Shown here piece by piece: positions 17,466 through 26,317 of a stretch of 52,505 nucleotides of DNA. Under the pieces are notes generated by a model. The model did not search any database. It worked only from the letters and a program-made list of their open reading frames with translations, and was not told where the DNA came from. This stretch comes from Bifidobacteriaceae bacterium (GTDB lineage: Bacteria > Actinomycetota > Actinomycetes > Actinomycetales > WQXJ01). The stretch lies in assembly GCA_031281585.1 (NCBI GenBank), contig JAITFE010000062.1, positions 1 to 52,505 on the forward strand, written 5' to 3'. The number at the start of each line of letters is the position of its first letter. Positions within the stretch are counted from its first letter, which is position 1. The position numbers and the translations under genes were made by a program.

Positions 17466-18760
17466 AGGCGTTTCGACGCCTTCAAGTAGGCGCGCAGTTC
17501 GGCGAACGTGCCGTCGTCTTCGCCAAACAGCACCACGTTCTTGACCGTCTCAAGCCATTGGCCCACCGACGGGCGCGCGGTCTCCAAAGCCGCCCGCAAA
17601 TCGGTCATCACGATCGGCCGCACCTGCCCGGTTCGGGCCGAATCCATCAGCGCCCGCTCGGCGGCGGCCTCGCACACATGGGCGATGTCGGCGCCGCTGA
17701 ACCCCTCCGTCGCTCCGGCGAGCGCTCTTAGATCGATCCCGGCCACCGGGCGACCCTCCAGATGGTGCCGGAAGATCGCCTCGCGCGCGCCTCGGTCCGG
17801 CGGCAACACCAGGACCGTGCGGTCAAACCGACCCGGCCTACGCAGAGCCGTGTCAACCTGCCACGGCTGGTTTGTCGCCGCCAGCGTGAACACGCCCTCA
17901 TTGTCGTGGGAAACGCCGTCCAATTCGGTCAACAGTTGGTTGACCACGTTTCTCAGGGTGTCGGAGGAAGACCCTCGCCGACCGCCCAAAGCGTCGAGTT
18001 CGTCAAGGAACACCACACATGGTGCCTCGCGGCGAGCCTCCATGAACAGGTGCCGGACGTTGCGCTCCGACGACCCGATCCACACATCCAGGACATCGGC
18101 TGCGGACACCGCCATGAACTTCGCGCCCAATTCCCCGGCCAGCGCCCGCGCGATAAAGGTCTTGCCGCAACCGGGCGGTCCGTACATCAGCAGCCCCCCG
18201 CGCAACGACTTGCCGTAGGCGGTCCGCAATTCGGGATTCCGCAACGGCGCCAAGAACGCGGCCGTCAGCCGCTCCTTGACTTGGTCTAGGCCGCCGACGT
18301 GCGCAAGTGTGATTTGCGGACGCTCCAGGCGGCCGACGCCCTCCGAGACGGCATCGGCGGCGGGTTCCGCGCCCCCCGCAAAAGGCGGCGGCAGCGAGAT
18401 GCCCAAATCGGACTCTGCGGCCGCCCAGTCGAACTGAGGGGGCTCCCCGTGCGCCACCGCGGGCGCCGGACTGCTCGGCCCGGCGCTCGAGCCGTCGGCG
18501 AATCCGGCCGACGGCTCCCCGGACCGCGCGCCGAGGGCCCGCAACATCATGGCGGCGGCCCGCTCGTTGTCCGGTTCGGCGGACAGCACCCCGGCGAGTG
18601 TTGTGACGGCTGCGGCCGCCTGCCCTTCGGCCAACTCGAGTTCGGCCAAATGAAGGCGCAACGCGGTGTCGCCGCCGTCTTGAACGGCGCGCCTCAACGC
18701 GGCGATCAACGCGTCCTGCGCCGACTCGCCGCCGTTAGAAGGTCGGGGGGCCGAGTTCAT
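17462..18760 (-). CDS. AAA ATPase, Cdc48/FtsH-like ATPase module with N-terminal TPR-like region
   Basis: A 432-residue ATPase. The N-terminal 75 residues look like a TPR-type helical hairpin pair (LHLAELELAEGQAAAAVTTL, AEPDNERAAAMML), followed by a flexible Ala/Pro/Ser linker and one AAA domain. The latter has Walker A GPPGCGKTF, Walker B VVFLDELDALGG, sensor 1 ATNQ and the Arg-finger region RRPGRFDRTV. There is one ATPase ring only, with no protease or membrane segment. I start it at ATG 18760; the frame is open 111 bases further but that lacks support. Its partner is the TPR membrane protein overlapping its stop. Function is unknown; remodelling of a membrane complex is a reasonable guess. 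Confidence 0.9.
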   Translation of the reverse strand: MNSAPRPSNGGESAQDALIAALRRAVQDGGDTALRLHLAELELAEGQAAAAVTTLAGVLSAEPDNERAAAMMLRALGARSGEPSAGFADGSSAGPSSPAPAVAHGEPPQFDWAAAESDLGISLPPPFAGGAEPAADAVSEGVGRLERPQITLAHVGGLDQVKERLTAAFLAPLRNPELRTAYGKSLRGGLLMYGPPGCGKTFIARALAGELGAKFMAVSAADVLDVWIGSSERNVRHLFMEARREAPCVVFLDELDALGGRRGSSSDTLRNVVNQLLTELDGVSHDNEGVFTLAATNQPWQVDTALRRPGRFDRTVLVLPPDRGAREAIFRHHLEGRPVAGIDLRALAGATEGFSGADIAHVCEAAAERALMDSARTGQVRPIVMTDLRAALETARPSVGQWLETVKNVVLFGEDDGTFAELRAYLKASKRL

Positions 18761-18906
18761 TTCCGCAAGGCTAGCGCAGTCGGCCCGGATTGCCGATGCC
18801 CGGGACCCATTCCGGTGCGGGGCAGCCAACACACCGCCGGCCGCACAACGACTTCCGACCGCAGGCCCCATGCGGGCCAGGTGTGTCCCCGTCGTTCGAA
18901 GAAATC

Positions 18907-18933
18907 ACCGTCCCCGTTTTGAGCGGTGGGGAC
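18907..18933. repeat. Degenerate GGGGACGG-type REP half-element
   Basis: The bases ACCGTCCCCGTTTT at 18907-18920 are identical to the right flank of the palindrome at 7034-7089, and are followed by GAGCGGTGGGGAC, giving a short stem GTCCCC/GGGGAC. It lies in the 198-base gap between the small membrane protein gene and the AAA ATPase start, which holds nothing else I can name. Confidence 0.55.
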
Positions 18934-18958
18934 AGACGTTGTTGGATGCCGGAGTTGC

Positions 18959-19162
18959 CTATTGCGGGGAGTTGGCACGTTCCTCGCGGCGGCGGCGGGC
19001 GGCGTCCCATTCGTGGCGGGCGACCGACTTGGGCATGCCGACGCTGATGCGGCCGTTTGCCACCGCCAGGGCCGCCAGCAGCGCGGCCACCATAAGCGCG
19101 ATCAAGATCAGGGGGACCGGGGCGATGAAGCCGCCGAAGAAGATACCCAGTTTCGCCAGCAT
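18959..19162 (-). CDS. Small single-helix membrane protein
   Basis: A 67-residue protein with one long hydrophobic N-terminal segment (residues about 5-36) and a charged, Arg/Glu-rich tail (SVARHEWDAARRRREE). Its ATG shares one base with the LOG gene stop (TGATG), so it is coupled to that gene. In other actinobacteria a DivIVA-domain protein often follows the LOG gene in this place; this could be a reduced version, but no DivIVA motif is visible. Function unknown. Confidence 0.75.
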   Translation of the reverse strand: MLAKLGIFFGGFIAPVPLILIALMVAALLAALAVANGRISVGMPKSVARHEWDAARRRREERANSPQ

Positions 19163-19926
19163 CAGTGCCTCCCCATCCCGCCTCGCCGCGGAGTCTCAGC
19201 CGCCGCCTCGATCACCGCCAGGGCCTCGGCCGGGGTGTCCACCACCGCGAACAAGCCAAGGTCCCGCGCCGACATGGCGCCGCGCTGGGCCACCACCTCC
19301 CGCAGCCAACCGGTCAGGCCGCCCCAATAGTCGGAGCCCATCAGCACAATCGGGAAGCCCTCGATCTTGTTTGTCTGGACCAAGGTCAAAGACTCGAACA
19401 ACTCGTCCAAGGTGCCCAGGCCGCCGGGGAAGGCGACAAAGCCCCGTGCGTACTTGACGAACATGACCTTGCGGGCGAAGAAATACCGGAAGTCCACTCC
19501 CAGGTCCACCCACGGGTTGATGCCCTGCTCGGCGGGCAGCTCAATGCCCAGCCCGATCGACAACCCGCCCGCCTCATGCGCTCCCCGGTTCGCGGCCTCC
19601 ATGATTCCGGGACCGCCCCCTGTGATAACGGCGTAACCGGCGGCGGCCAGCTGGCCCGCGAGCTCCCGAGCCGCCTGGTACCACCGGTCTTCCGGCTTGG
19701 TCCGGGCGGACCCGAACACGGAGATCGCCGGACCCACTCCGTCCAGGGCGTCGAACGCGGCGACCAACTCAGCCTGGATCCGCATGACCCGCCACGGGTC
19801 CGAATGACGCCAGGTCGAGTCGGTGGTCTCAGCCAAGAACGCCTGGTCGGTGGTCTGGCTCGGCACCCGAGAGCCCCGGTAAATCAACGGCCCAGTGCGG
19901 TAGACCTGCTGTTCACTCACCCGCAC
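19162..19926 (-). CDS. LOG-family protein (TIGR00730, cytokinin riboside monophosphate phosphoribohydrolase-like)
   Basis: A 254-residue Rossmann-fold protein with the family signatures ITGGGPGIMEAANRGAHEAGG and FPGGLGTLDELFE (PGGxGTxxE). Members hydrolyse nucleoside monophosphates to base and ribose phosphate; the mycobacterial homologue is reported to act on cytokinin precursors. The longer N-terminus before FGSAR (about 70 residues) is typical of the actinobacterial group. The start at GTG 19926 is uncertain; GTG 19920 is an alternative. It lies between dapE and the AAA/TPR unit, the same broad order as in mycobacteria. Confidence 0.93.
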   Translation of the reverse strand: MRVSEQQVYRTGPLIYRGSRVPSQTTDQAFLAETTDSTWRHSDPWRVMRIQAELVAAFDALDGVGPAISVFGSARTKPEDRWYQAARELAGQLAAAGYAVITGGGPGIMEAANRGAHEAGGLSIGLGIELPAEQGINPWVDLGVDFRYFFARKVMFVKYARGFVAFPGGLGTLDELFESLTLVQTNKIEGFPIVLMGSDYWGGLTGWLREVVAQRGAMSARDLGLFAVVDTPAEALAVIEAAAETPRRGGMGRH

Positions 19927-19965
19927 AGACTAGCGCGAAACCGCTCGCCTCCGGCGGCCGCCGAA

Positions 19966-20045
19966 TGGGGGCGGCACCGGTTGCGGCAGGCCGGAAACAG
20001 GTACCGTCCCCGTTTCCGCCGGAAATAGGTACCGTCCCCGTTTTT
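19966..20045. repeat. Imperfect GGGGACGGTACC REP cluster after dapE
   Basis: Three related half-units are found between the LOG gene start and the dapE stop. At 20018-20045 a half-unit reads CCGGAAATAGGTACCGTCCC and then CGTTTTT, identical to the arm at 7063-7084. At 19991-20014 a second half-unit has the single change AAACAGGTACC. At 19966-19987 an inverted degenerate copy GGGGGCGGCACCGG can pair with them. As at 7089, the element begins only a few bases after the stop codon of a minus-strand gene. Confidence 0.8.
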
Positions 20046-20048
20046 GGC

Positions 20049-21116
20049 TCACGAGAGGTACTCCATGAGGATTGACGCCACCCGGTCGATTTGCTCCGCC
20101 GGGCAGGCCTCCTGGTCCTGGTGGGCCAGGGCCGGGTCGCCCGGACCCAGGTTGACGCCCGGAATCCCAAGAGACGCGAACCGGGCCACGTCCGTCCAGC
20201 CCTGTTTCGCCTTCGGCGCGGCCCCGCCGCGCGCCTGGACTATTGATGCCAGCCGGGCCGCCGCCGGATTCGTCAACCCCGGCCGGGCGGCCGGGGCCGA
20301 GTCGACCACCTCGACCTCGAAGCCCGTGAACAGCGCCCGCAGGATTCGCACGGCCTGGGCCTCCGTCTTGTCCGGGGCGAAGCGGTAATTCACCGTCAAT
20401 GAAGCCCGGTCGGGGATGACGTTCGACGCGATCCCGCCCGCAATCCCGACCGCGTTGAGCGCCTCGCGGTAATCCAGCCCGTCAACGCGGATGGTGGCCG
20501 GCTCGAACTGGACCAGGCGGTCCAGGGCGGGCGCCAAAGCGTGGATGGCGTTGACGCCCATCCAGGGGCGGGCGGCGTGGGCCGCCTTCCCCAAAGCCGT
20601 CACCACGATCCGAACGGTGCCGTTGCAGCCTCCCTCTAACGACGCGTTGGTCGGCTCGCACAGGATGGCGAACTCCCCCTCGACCCAGTCGGGGTGGTTC
20701 CGGATGACCCGGCCCAGCCCCGATTTGACCAACGCGACCTCTTCGTTGTCGTAGAACACCCAGGTCACGTCGCACGCCGGGGCGGCCACGCCCGCCGCCG
20801 CTGACAGCATGGCCGCCAGCCCGCCCTTCATGTCGACCGAGCCCCGCCCCCACAAGACCCCGTCCTCCAGCCGTCCCGGCACGTTGGCGGCTATCGGCAC
20901 GGTGTCCAGGTGGCCCGCCACGATCACCCGGCGTACCCGACCCAAATCGGTGCGCGCCACAATCGCGTCCCCGTCACGCAGGCAACTGAGGTGCGGCAGG
21001 GCGGCCAAGGCGAGTTCGACGGCATCGGCCAACGTCTTCTCCCCGCCGGAAACGGAGGGGATGTCGACCAACGCGAGCGCCAAGTCCGCCGCCGGCTGGC
21101 GAAGATCAAGCGTCAT
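20049..21116 (-). CDS. dapE: Succinyl-diaminopimelate desuccinylase
   Basis: DapE, 355 residues, M20 metallopeptidase family. It removes succinate from N-succinyl-LL-DAP in lysine and peptidoglycan precursor synthesis. Metal site residues: His69 and Asp71 in [10 protein letters not shown], Asp95 in [10 protein letters not shown], then the catalytic Glu pair in YDNEEV (125-126) and the ILCEPTN segment. The length and the ATG at 21116 fit the actinobacterial form. It is divergent from dapD across a 62-base gap, which must carry both promoters. Together with dapC at 24698 the three succinylase-branch genes are within 6 kb. Confidence 0.95.
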   Translation of the reverse strand: MTLDLRQPAADLALALVDIPSVSGGEKTLADAVELALAALPHLSCLRDGDAIVARTDLGRVRRVIVAGHLDTVPIAANVPGRLEDGVLWGRGSVDMKGGLAAMLSAAAGVAAPACDVTWVFYDNEEVALVKSGLGRVIRNHPDWVEGEFAILCEPTNASLEGGCNGTVRIVVTALGKAAHAARPWMGVNAIHALAPALDRLVQFEPATIRVDGLDYREALNAVGIAGGIASNVIPDRASLTVNYRFAPDKTEAQAVRILRALFTGFEVEVVDSAPAARPGLTNPAAARLASIVQARGGAAPKAKQGWTDVARFASLGIPGVNLGPGDPALAHQDQEACPAEQIDRVASILMEYLS

Positions 21117-21178
21117 CTTGGCAGCGTACCGCGCCAGACCGACCCGTCCGGGGGGTCCGGCGGCTAGTCTGTTGGCCC

Positions 21179-22198
21179 ATGAGCGAACGTCTTGCGTGGG
21201 GGGCGGGCCTGTCCTGGACCACCGCCGAAGGAGCCGCTTTGGACTTCTGGTGCCCCGAACCGCGACTCGGGCCGGCGCCCGAAGACGGCGGGCCGTGGCC
21301 GGGGGCAGCCGCGTTGGCCGAGCTGGCCGGCGAGGATCCCGACCGCGAACTAGACCGCCGGCTCGCGCTCACGGCCATCGACCTGGACGCCGCCCCGGTC
21401 ACCACCGAGGACGCCTACCTGCGCCTTCACCTCCTCTCGCACCGGCTGGTCCAACCGAACCAAGTCAACCTGGACGGCATCTTCGGCGTCCTGCCGAATG
21501 TGGTCTGGACCAACGCGGGGCCGTGCCAGCCGGCCGGTTTCGAACGCACCCGCGCCCGCCTGGAGCGGGCGGGACGCGGCCCGGTGCGGGTCCACGGGAT
21601 CGACAAGTTCCCGGCCATGACGGACTACGTGGTCCCCGCGGGCGTGCGGATCGCCGACGCGACAAGGGTCCGGCTGGGCGCCCACCTGGCACCCGGCACC
21701 ACCGTCATGCACGAGGGTTTCGTCAACTTCAACGCCGGCACCCTGGGCGAGTCCATGGTCGAGGGCCGCATCTCCCAAGGCGTGGTGGTGTCCGCCGCTG
21801 CGGACATCGGCGGTGGCGCCTCGATCATGGGCACCCTGTCCGGCGGCGGACGCGCCCGCATCACGGTGGGGCCGCGCTCCCTGATCGGCGCCAACGCCGG
21901 GATAGGCATCTCGCTCGGCGCGGATTGCGTGGTCGAAGCGGGCCTCTACGTCACCGCCGGCACCAAAGTGACGGTGGTCGCCCACACGGGTCAAACCCCC
22001 GCGCCCGATGCCGACCGGTCCATTTCCAGCCCCGCGGCCAGTCGCGTTTCGCCGGGCGACCGCGTGGTCAAAGCGGCCGAGCTGTCCGGCCAGGACGGGT
22101 GGCTGTTCCGGCGGAACTCCGTCACCGGCGCCGTCGAGGCGGTCCAGCGCGCCCACCTCCCAGGGGTCGAGCTCAACGCGGACTTGCATGCCAACTAG
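21179..22198 (+). CDS. dapD: Tetrahydrodipicolinate N-succinyltransferase
   Basis: DapD, 339 residues, of the longer actinobacterial type. It transfers succinyl from succinyl-CoA to tetrahydrodipicolinate. The C-terminal half has the left-handed beta-helix hexapeptide repeats ([44 protein letters not shown]) and the [20 protein letters not shown] turn of the family. The start ATG is 62 bases from the divergent dapE. The last 11 bases are shared with the start of the next gene, read in another frame. Confidence 0.95.
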   Translation: MSERLAWGAGLSWTTAEGAALDFWCPEPRLGPAPEDGGPWPGAAALAELAGEDPDRELDRRLALTAIDLDAAPVTTEDAYLRLHLLSHRLVQPNQVNLDGIFGVLPNVVWTNAGPCQPAGFERTRARLERAGRGPVRVHGIDKFPAMTDYVVPAGVRIADATRVRLGAHLAPGTTVMHEGFVNFNAGTLGESMVEGRISQGVVVSAAADIGGGASIMGTLSGGGRARITVGPRSLIGANAGIGISLGADCVVEAGLYVTAGTKVTVVAHTGQTPAPDADRSISSPAASRVSPGDRVVKAAELSGQDGWLFRRNSVTGAVEAVQRAHLPGVELNADLHAN

Positions 22199-23180
22199 GG
22201 CCAGGAGACGCCAACGCCCCGCGCATCGGCTGGCCCGCCCTCCCCGCCGCCGACCGCTGGCCGCCGCCCTAACGGTCCTGATCGCCGTGGCGATCCTCGG
22301 CGGAGGGGCCTACGCGGCCGTCAACCATTGGCTGACCGGGCAGGCGCCCGCCCCTATTCGGATCACGCCGCGCTGCACCGCCGTCACTGACGCCGGCTCC
22401 GCCGCGCTCGACCCGGAGCAGGCCGCCAACGCGGCGCTCATCGCGGCGGTGGGCCAGGCCCGCGGCATGAGCGCCCGCGCCGTCACGATCGCCCTGGCCA
22501 CAGCCATGCAGGAGTCGAAGCTCCGGAACTTGGACTACGGCGACCGCGATTCGCTCGGGCTGTTCCAGCAACGCCCCTCCCAGGACTGGGGCACGCCCGA
22601 ACAGATCATGGACCCCCTCTATTCCGCAGGCGAGTTCTACACGGAGCTAGCCAACGTGCCGGGCTTTGAGACCATGCCCATCACCGAGGCGGCCCAAGCC
22701 GTCCAGCGTTCCGCCTATCCCGACGCTTACGCCAACCACGAGGCCGCCGCGCGGTCTTTCGCCTCGACCCTGACCGGGCATTCGCCAGGCGGCCTGACCT
22801 GCACTCTTCGAGCCGCCAGCGAGCCCGAGAGCCCGCAGGCGTTCCTGGGCGTGTTCCGGTCCGAATGGGGCGATCTGGCCGCCGAACGCGCCACCTTCAC
22901 TTCGGGCGCCGCCGGCGCGGACGGCTCGGGTCCGGACGGCTCGGGCGAGGGCGGCGGCACCCCGGCGGCGGGGGGCGGCGTGACCTTGCGGGCCGAATCG
23001 AGTACCCGCGCGTGGGCTTATGCGCAGTGGGCGGTCGCCAAGGCCGAACAGCTTGGCGTCGAGTCGGTGGCCGTGGGCGGCTGGCTTTGGCAGCGGCCAA
23101 CCGGGACTTGGGAGCCGGCGCCGAGCCCCACTGCGGCAGCCGTAGGCACCACTGACAGCGTCACAGTGCGATTGGCCTGA
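22188..23180 (+). CDS. Secreted or membrane-anchored lysozyme-like protein
   Basis: A 330-residue protein starting inside the end of dapD (ATG 22188, 11-bp overlap). A very basic N-terminus leads to one membrane helix (about residues 26-47), so the rest lies outside the membrane. The core [26 protein letters not shown]-type segment (QES at its start) and the [19 protein letters not shown] segment are those of a conserved actinobacterial family with a lysozyme/transglycosylase-like fold; the Glu of QESK would be the catalytic acid. A Gly/Ser-rich linker precedes a C-terminal part of about 65 residues containing [18 protein letters not shown]. Coupling to dapD links it to wall metabolism (inference). 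Confidence 0.85.
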   Translation: MPTRARRRQRPAHRLARPPRRRPLAAALTVLIAVAILGGGAYAAVNHWLTGQAPAPIRITPRCTAVTDAGSAALDPEQAANAALIAAVGQARGMSARAVTIALATAMQESKLRNLDYGDRDSLGLFQQRPSQDWGTPEQIMDPLYSAGEFYTELANVPGFETMPITEAAQAVQRSAYPDAYANHEAAARSFASTLTGHSPGGLTCTLRAASEPESPQAFLGVFRSEWGDLAAERATFTSGAAGADGSGPDGSGEGGGTPAAGGGVTLRAESSTRAWAYAQWAVAKAEQLGVESVAVGGWLWQRPTGTWEPAPSPTAAAVGTTDSVTVRLA

Positions 23181-23201
23181 CGAGGCCTTTGCGCCGCCGG
23201 A

Positions 23202-24509
23202 CTAGGAGCGCTGGTTGACGGGCACGTAGTCGCGTTGCGGCTCGCCCACGTAAATCTGGCGCGGACGGCCGATCTTCCCGGCCGGGTCCTGGATCATCTC
23301 GCGCCACTGGGCGATCCATCCGGGGAGGCGGCCCAACGCGAATAGCGGGGTGAACATGGACGCCGGGAAACCCATCGCCCTGTAAATGATCCCGGTGTAG
23401 AAGTCGACGTTCGGGTAAAGACGGCGCTCGGCGAAGTAGTCGTCTGAGAGCGCGGCCTGCTCCACCTCGTGGGCTATGTCCAGCAACTCGTCTTTGACCC
23501 CAAGGGCCGCCAGCACCGCGTCGGCCTGCTTCTTGACGATGGCCGCGCGCGGGTCGTAACTCTTGTAGACGCGGTGGCCGAACCCCATCAGCTTCGCGCC
23601 GGAGCGCTTGTCCTTGACCCGCGCCATGAAATCCTTCGGCTCGATGTCGTTGTCGCGGATGTAGGACAGCATGTTCAGAACCGCCTCGTTGGCGCCGCCG
23701 TGGAGCGGGCCGGAGAGGGCGGAAACCCCGCCGGAGACGGACATGTACAAATTCGCCTGGGCCGACCCGATCATTCGGACCGAAGAGGTCGAGCAGTTCT
23801 GCTCATGGTCCGCGTGGAGGATCAGAAGAGTGTCGAGCGCCCGGTAGAACACGTCTGGCGCGTCGAACCGCTCGCCCGGCAATTGGAAAGTCATGCGGGC
23901 GAAGTTCTCAATATAGCTTTGCCCGTGTTTGGGGTAGAGCAGCGCGTTGCCTTGGGCTCGCCGGTAGATGTAGCTGATGATGGTGGGCATCTTTGCCAGC
24001 AGCAGCACGGTGGCGAGGCTCGCGGCGGACGGGTCCAGCGGGTCGAGCGACTCCGGGTAGAAGCCGGCCATCATGTTGATCGCGGCGCCCAGTGTGGCCA
24101 TGGGGTGGGCCCGGCGCGGCATCACGGAGAAGATCTGCCGGAAGTCGTCCGACAGGTACATATGCTTGTCGATCCGTGTCTCAAACGCCTCCAGGTCGTG
24201 AGCGCTGGGTAATTCTCCCCTGATTAACAGCAGCGCCACCTCAAGAAACGTCGATTTCTCCGCCAACTGCTCAATCGGGTAGCCGCGGTAGCGGAGGATC
24301 CCGGCGTCGCCGTCAATGAAGGTGATCTGCGAAGCGCATGGCGCCGTGTTGAGGTAGCCGGTGTCCAGTGAGATCAGCCCGGTTTCCTTCATCAGCGGGG
24401 TCATGACGATCCCGTGGTTGCCCTGGCTCGCGCGAACTGTGGCAAGTTCGATGGTGCGGTCGCCGACCTGCAGGGAGACTTGAGGCAGTTCGTGTTCGGT
24501 TGCCGTCAT
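23202..24509 (-). CDS. gltA: Citrate synthase (type II-like)
   Basis: Citrate synthase, 435 residues, first step of the TCA cycle. Catalytic residues are in place: His270 (SGPLHGGANE), His312 (GFGHRVYKSYDPRA) and Asp369 (NVDFYTG), with His235 in ADHEQN at the substrate site. The N-terminal beta-domain of 55 residues before GYLNTAP is that of the actinobacterial/Gram-negative long form. A strong GAGGAGG box (24517-24523) precedes the ATG. It is convergent with the lysozyme-like gene, 21 bases apart, and lies downstream of dapC on the same strand across a gap with an orphan repeat. Confidence 0.97.
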   Translation of the reverse strand: MTATEHELPQVSLQVGDRTIELATVRASQGNHGIVMTPLMKETGLISLDTGYLNTAPCASQITFIDGDAGILRYRGYPIEQLAEKSTFLEVALLLIRGELPSAHDLEAFETRIDKHMYLSDDFRQIFSVMPRRAHPMATLGAAINMMAGFYPESLDPLDPSAASLATVLLLAKMPTIISYIYRRAQGNALLYPKHGQSYIENFARMTFQLPGERFDAPDVFYRALDTLLILHADHEQNCSTSSVRMIGSAQANLYMSVSGGVSALSGPLHGGANEAVLNMLSYIRDNDIEPKDFMARVKDKRSGAKLMGFGHRVYKSYDPRAAIVKKQADAVLAALGVKDELLDIAHEVEQAALSDDYFAERRLYPNVDFYTGIIYRAMGFPASMFTPLFALGRLPGWIAQWREMIQDPAGKIGRPRQIYVGEPQRDYVPVNQRS

Positions 24510-24632
24510 GCGGTGACCTCCTCGTGTGCTGGGACGGATCGTGACCAGTCCTTTAGATAAGTTTTGGGGTAATTATGCCGGAAGGTTGCGGTGTTCGCTG
24601 TGGGCCCCGTTCCGGGACCCCAAGTGTGGGCG

Positions 24633-24681
24633 AAAACACGATCGTGATCCGCCGCCGGATCACGAAGAGCGTCTAGGTCGC
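24633..24681. repeat. Orphan copy of the 93-bp repeat core (hairpin)
   Basis: The bases AAACACGATCGTGATCC, then GCCGCC, then GGATCACGAAGAGC, and a GGTCGCA ending, match the core of the tandem array at 42150-42577. The centre is a perfect 8-bp stem CGTGATCC/GGATCACG (24643-24664) with a 6-base loop. It lies between the dapC stop and the gltA start; read on the minus strand the stem is followed by ATCGTGTTTT, so it might end the dapC transcript. The rest of the 188-base gap must hold the gltA promoter; no clear boxes seen. Confidence 0.75.
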
Positions 24682-24697
24682 ACTCGCTGCCCGCCGG

Positions 24698-25828
24698 TCA
24701 CGCCCCGGCCAGGCGGGCGGCCGCCTCCGCGACATCCCGGTCAGATCCCGTCAGGGCCATTCGCACGAACGCCTGCCCGGCCTCGCCGTAGAACGCGCCC
24801 GGCGCCACCAGGATGCCGAGCCCGGCCAGGTCCGCCACCGTCTGCCAGCAATCCTGGCGTTCCGGGGTGGTGAACCACAGGTAGAGGCCCGCGCCCGAGC
24901 CTTCAAGTTGGTAGCCCGCCTCCCTGACAGCGCCCATCAGGATTCGCCTGCGCCGCCCGTAGGCCTCGCGCTGTGCCGCGACATGCCCCTGGTCCTCCAA
25001 GGCCGCGACCATGGCCGCCTGAACGGGCGCGGGCATCATCATGCCCATGTGCTTGCGCAGGCCGGCAATCCGCGCGATCAGGGCCGGGTCGCCCGCCAGC
25101 CAAGCCGCCCGGTACCCGGCGGCGTTGGATTGCTTCGACAGCGAATACAGGGCCAGCAAGTTGGCGAGCGAGCCATCCCCCACACGCGGGTCCAACAGTG
25201 ACGGCACTCCGGCCGAAACCCACGGCTCTTCCCACGCCAGCGCCGCGTAGCATTCGTCGCTGGCGACCACGGCGCCCGCGTCGCGGGCCCATTCGACCCA
25301 CGCCGCCAATTCCGCCGGCCCGGCCACCCGCCCGTCGGGGTTGCCGGGGCTGTTCAGCCAGACCAACCTGACCTGGCCGCGCAGGTCGGCGGGGATTTCC
25401 CCGGGCGAGTTGGCTGGGACGGGCGTGGCCCCGGCCAGGCGAGCCCCCACGTCGTAGGTTGGATAGGCGACGCTCGGATGCGCCACCACGTCCCCGGACC
25501 GCAAGCCCAGCAGCGACGGCAACTGGGCGACCATTTCCTTGGAGCCGATGGTCGGCAGCACGCCCGAGGCGGGAAGGCCCGGCGCCCCCCGCCAAGTCGC
25601 GTAATGCCGCGCTATCGCCTCGCGCAAGTCCGGCGAGCCGATCGTGGCCGGGTACCCGGGCGCGTCCGCCGCCGCGCGCAAGGCTTCCCTAAGCACCTCC
25701 GGCGTCGGGTCCACCGGCGTGCCGACCGACAGGTCGATCAACCCGCCCGGATGCTCGCGGGCTCGGCGCTTGTAGGGCTCCAGCAGGTCCCATGGGAATG
25801 TCGGAAGGGCGGCGGCGTCGAATCCCAT
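24698..25828 (-). CDS. dapC: N-succinyldiaminopimelate aminotransferase
   Basis: A 376-residue fold-type I PLP aminotransferase. The PLP Lys is residue 232 in LYSLSKQSN; the WLNSPGNPDGR motif and ASDECYAALAW (Asp/Tyr contacts to PLP) are intact. The actinobacterial DapC N-terminus (FPWDLLEPYKRRAREHPGG) and its place next to the 7Fe ferredoxin gene identify it as DapC rather than a general aspartate aminotransferase; the same pair is adjacent in mycobacteria. It supplies N-succinyl-LL-DAP for DapE. The gap to the ferredoxin stop is 15 bases, so both are probably one transcript. Confidence 0.93.
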   Translation of the reverse strand: MGFDAAALPTFPWDLLEPYKRRAREHPGGLIDLSVGTPVDPTPEVLREALRAAADAPGYPATIGSPDLREAIARHYATWRGAPGLPASGVLPTIGSKEMVAQLPSLLGLRSGDVVAHPSVAYPTYDVGARLAGATPVPANSPGEIPADLRGQVRLVWLNSPGNPDGRVAGPAELAAWVEWARDAGAVVASDECYAALAWEEPWVSAGVPSLLDPRVGDGSLANLLALYSLSKQSNAAGYRAAWLAGDPALIARIAGLRKHMGMMMPAPVQAAMVAALEDQGHVAAQREAYGRRRRILMGAVREAGYQLEGSGAGLYLWFTTPERQDCWQTVADLAGLGILVAPGAFYGEAGQAFVRMALTGSDRDVAEAAARLAGA

Positions 25829-25843
25829 CGCGGCGCGCGCCTC

Positions 25844-26170
25844 TTACGCCTCGGGCGGCAGGGAAGCCACCAACGGGGCGTCATACGGCAACGGCCCCAC
25901 TTTGGCGGCGCCGCCCGGCGATCCAAGCTGCGTGAAGAACTGGGCGTTCGCCACGGTGAAAGCCGACCATTCCTCCGGCACGTCGTCTTCGTAGAAGATC
26001 GCCACCTCGGGGCAAACCGGCTCGCAGGCGCCGCAGTCGACGCACTCGTCGGGCTGAATGTAGAGCGACCTCAGCCCCTCGTAGATGCAGTCCACCGGGC
26101 ACTCGTCCACACAAGCCCCGTCCTTCACATCCACACACGGCTCTGCAATCACATACGTCACGGAAGTCAA
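25844..26170 (-). CDS. fdxA: 7Fe ferredoxin
   Basis: A 108-residue ferredoxin with eight Cys: 12, 20, 24 and 28 (C-x7-C-x3-C-P-x2-C) and 43, 46, 49 and 53 (CVDCGACEPVCP). This matches the 7Fe (3Fe-4S plus 4Fe-4S) ferredoxins of mycobacteria and streptomycetes, which carry electrons to oxidoreductases and P450s. The sequence TYVIAEPCVDVKDGACVDEC is nearly identical to that group. It is upstream of dapC. The 147-base gap to the divergent small gene should contain its promoter. Confidence 0.97.
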   Translation of the reverse strand: MTSVTYVIAEPCVDVKDGACVDECPVDCIYEGLRSLYIQPDECVDCGACEPVCPEVAIFYEDDVPEEWSAFTVANAQFFTQLGSPGGAAKVGPLPYDAPLVASLPPEA

Positions 26171-26317
26171 GCGTAACGCCGCCGCCCGCCACCCGCCGTT
26201 GCCCTGGCCGCCGCACGGGCGTCGACCGCCTCACAGCGTCCGACAGGCCCACAGCCGCCGTTTGCCGTCGGCTCGCGGGCATGGCGAGGTGCGCCCCGCC
26301 GCAACCGGTCGGGTTTA

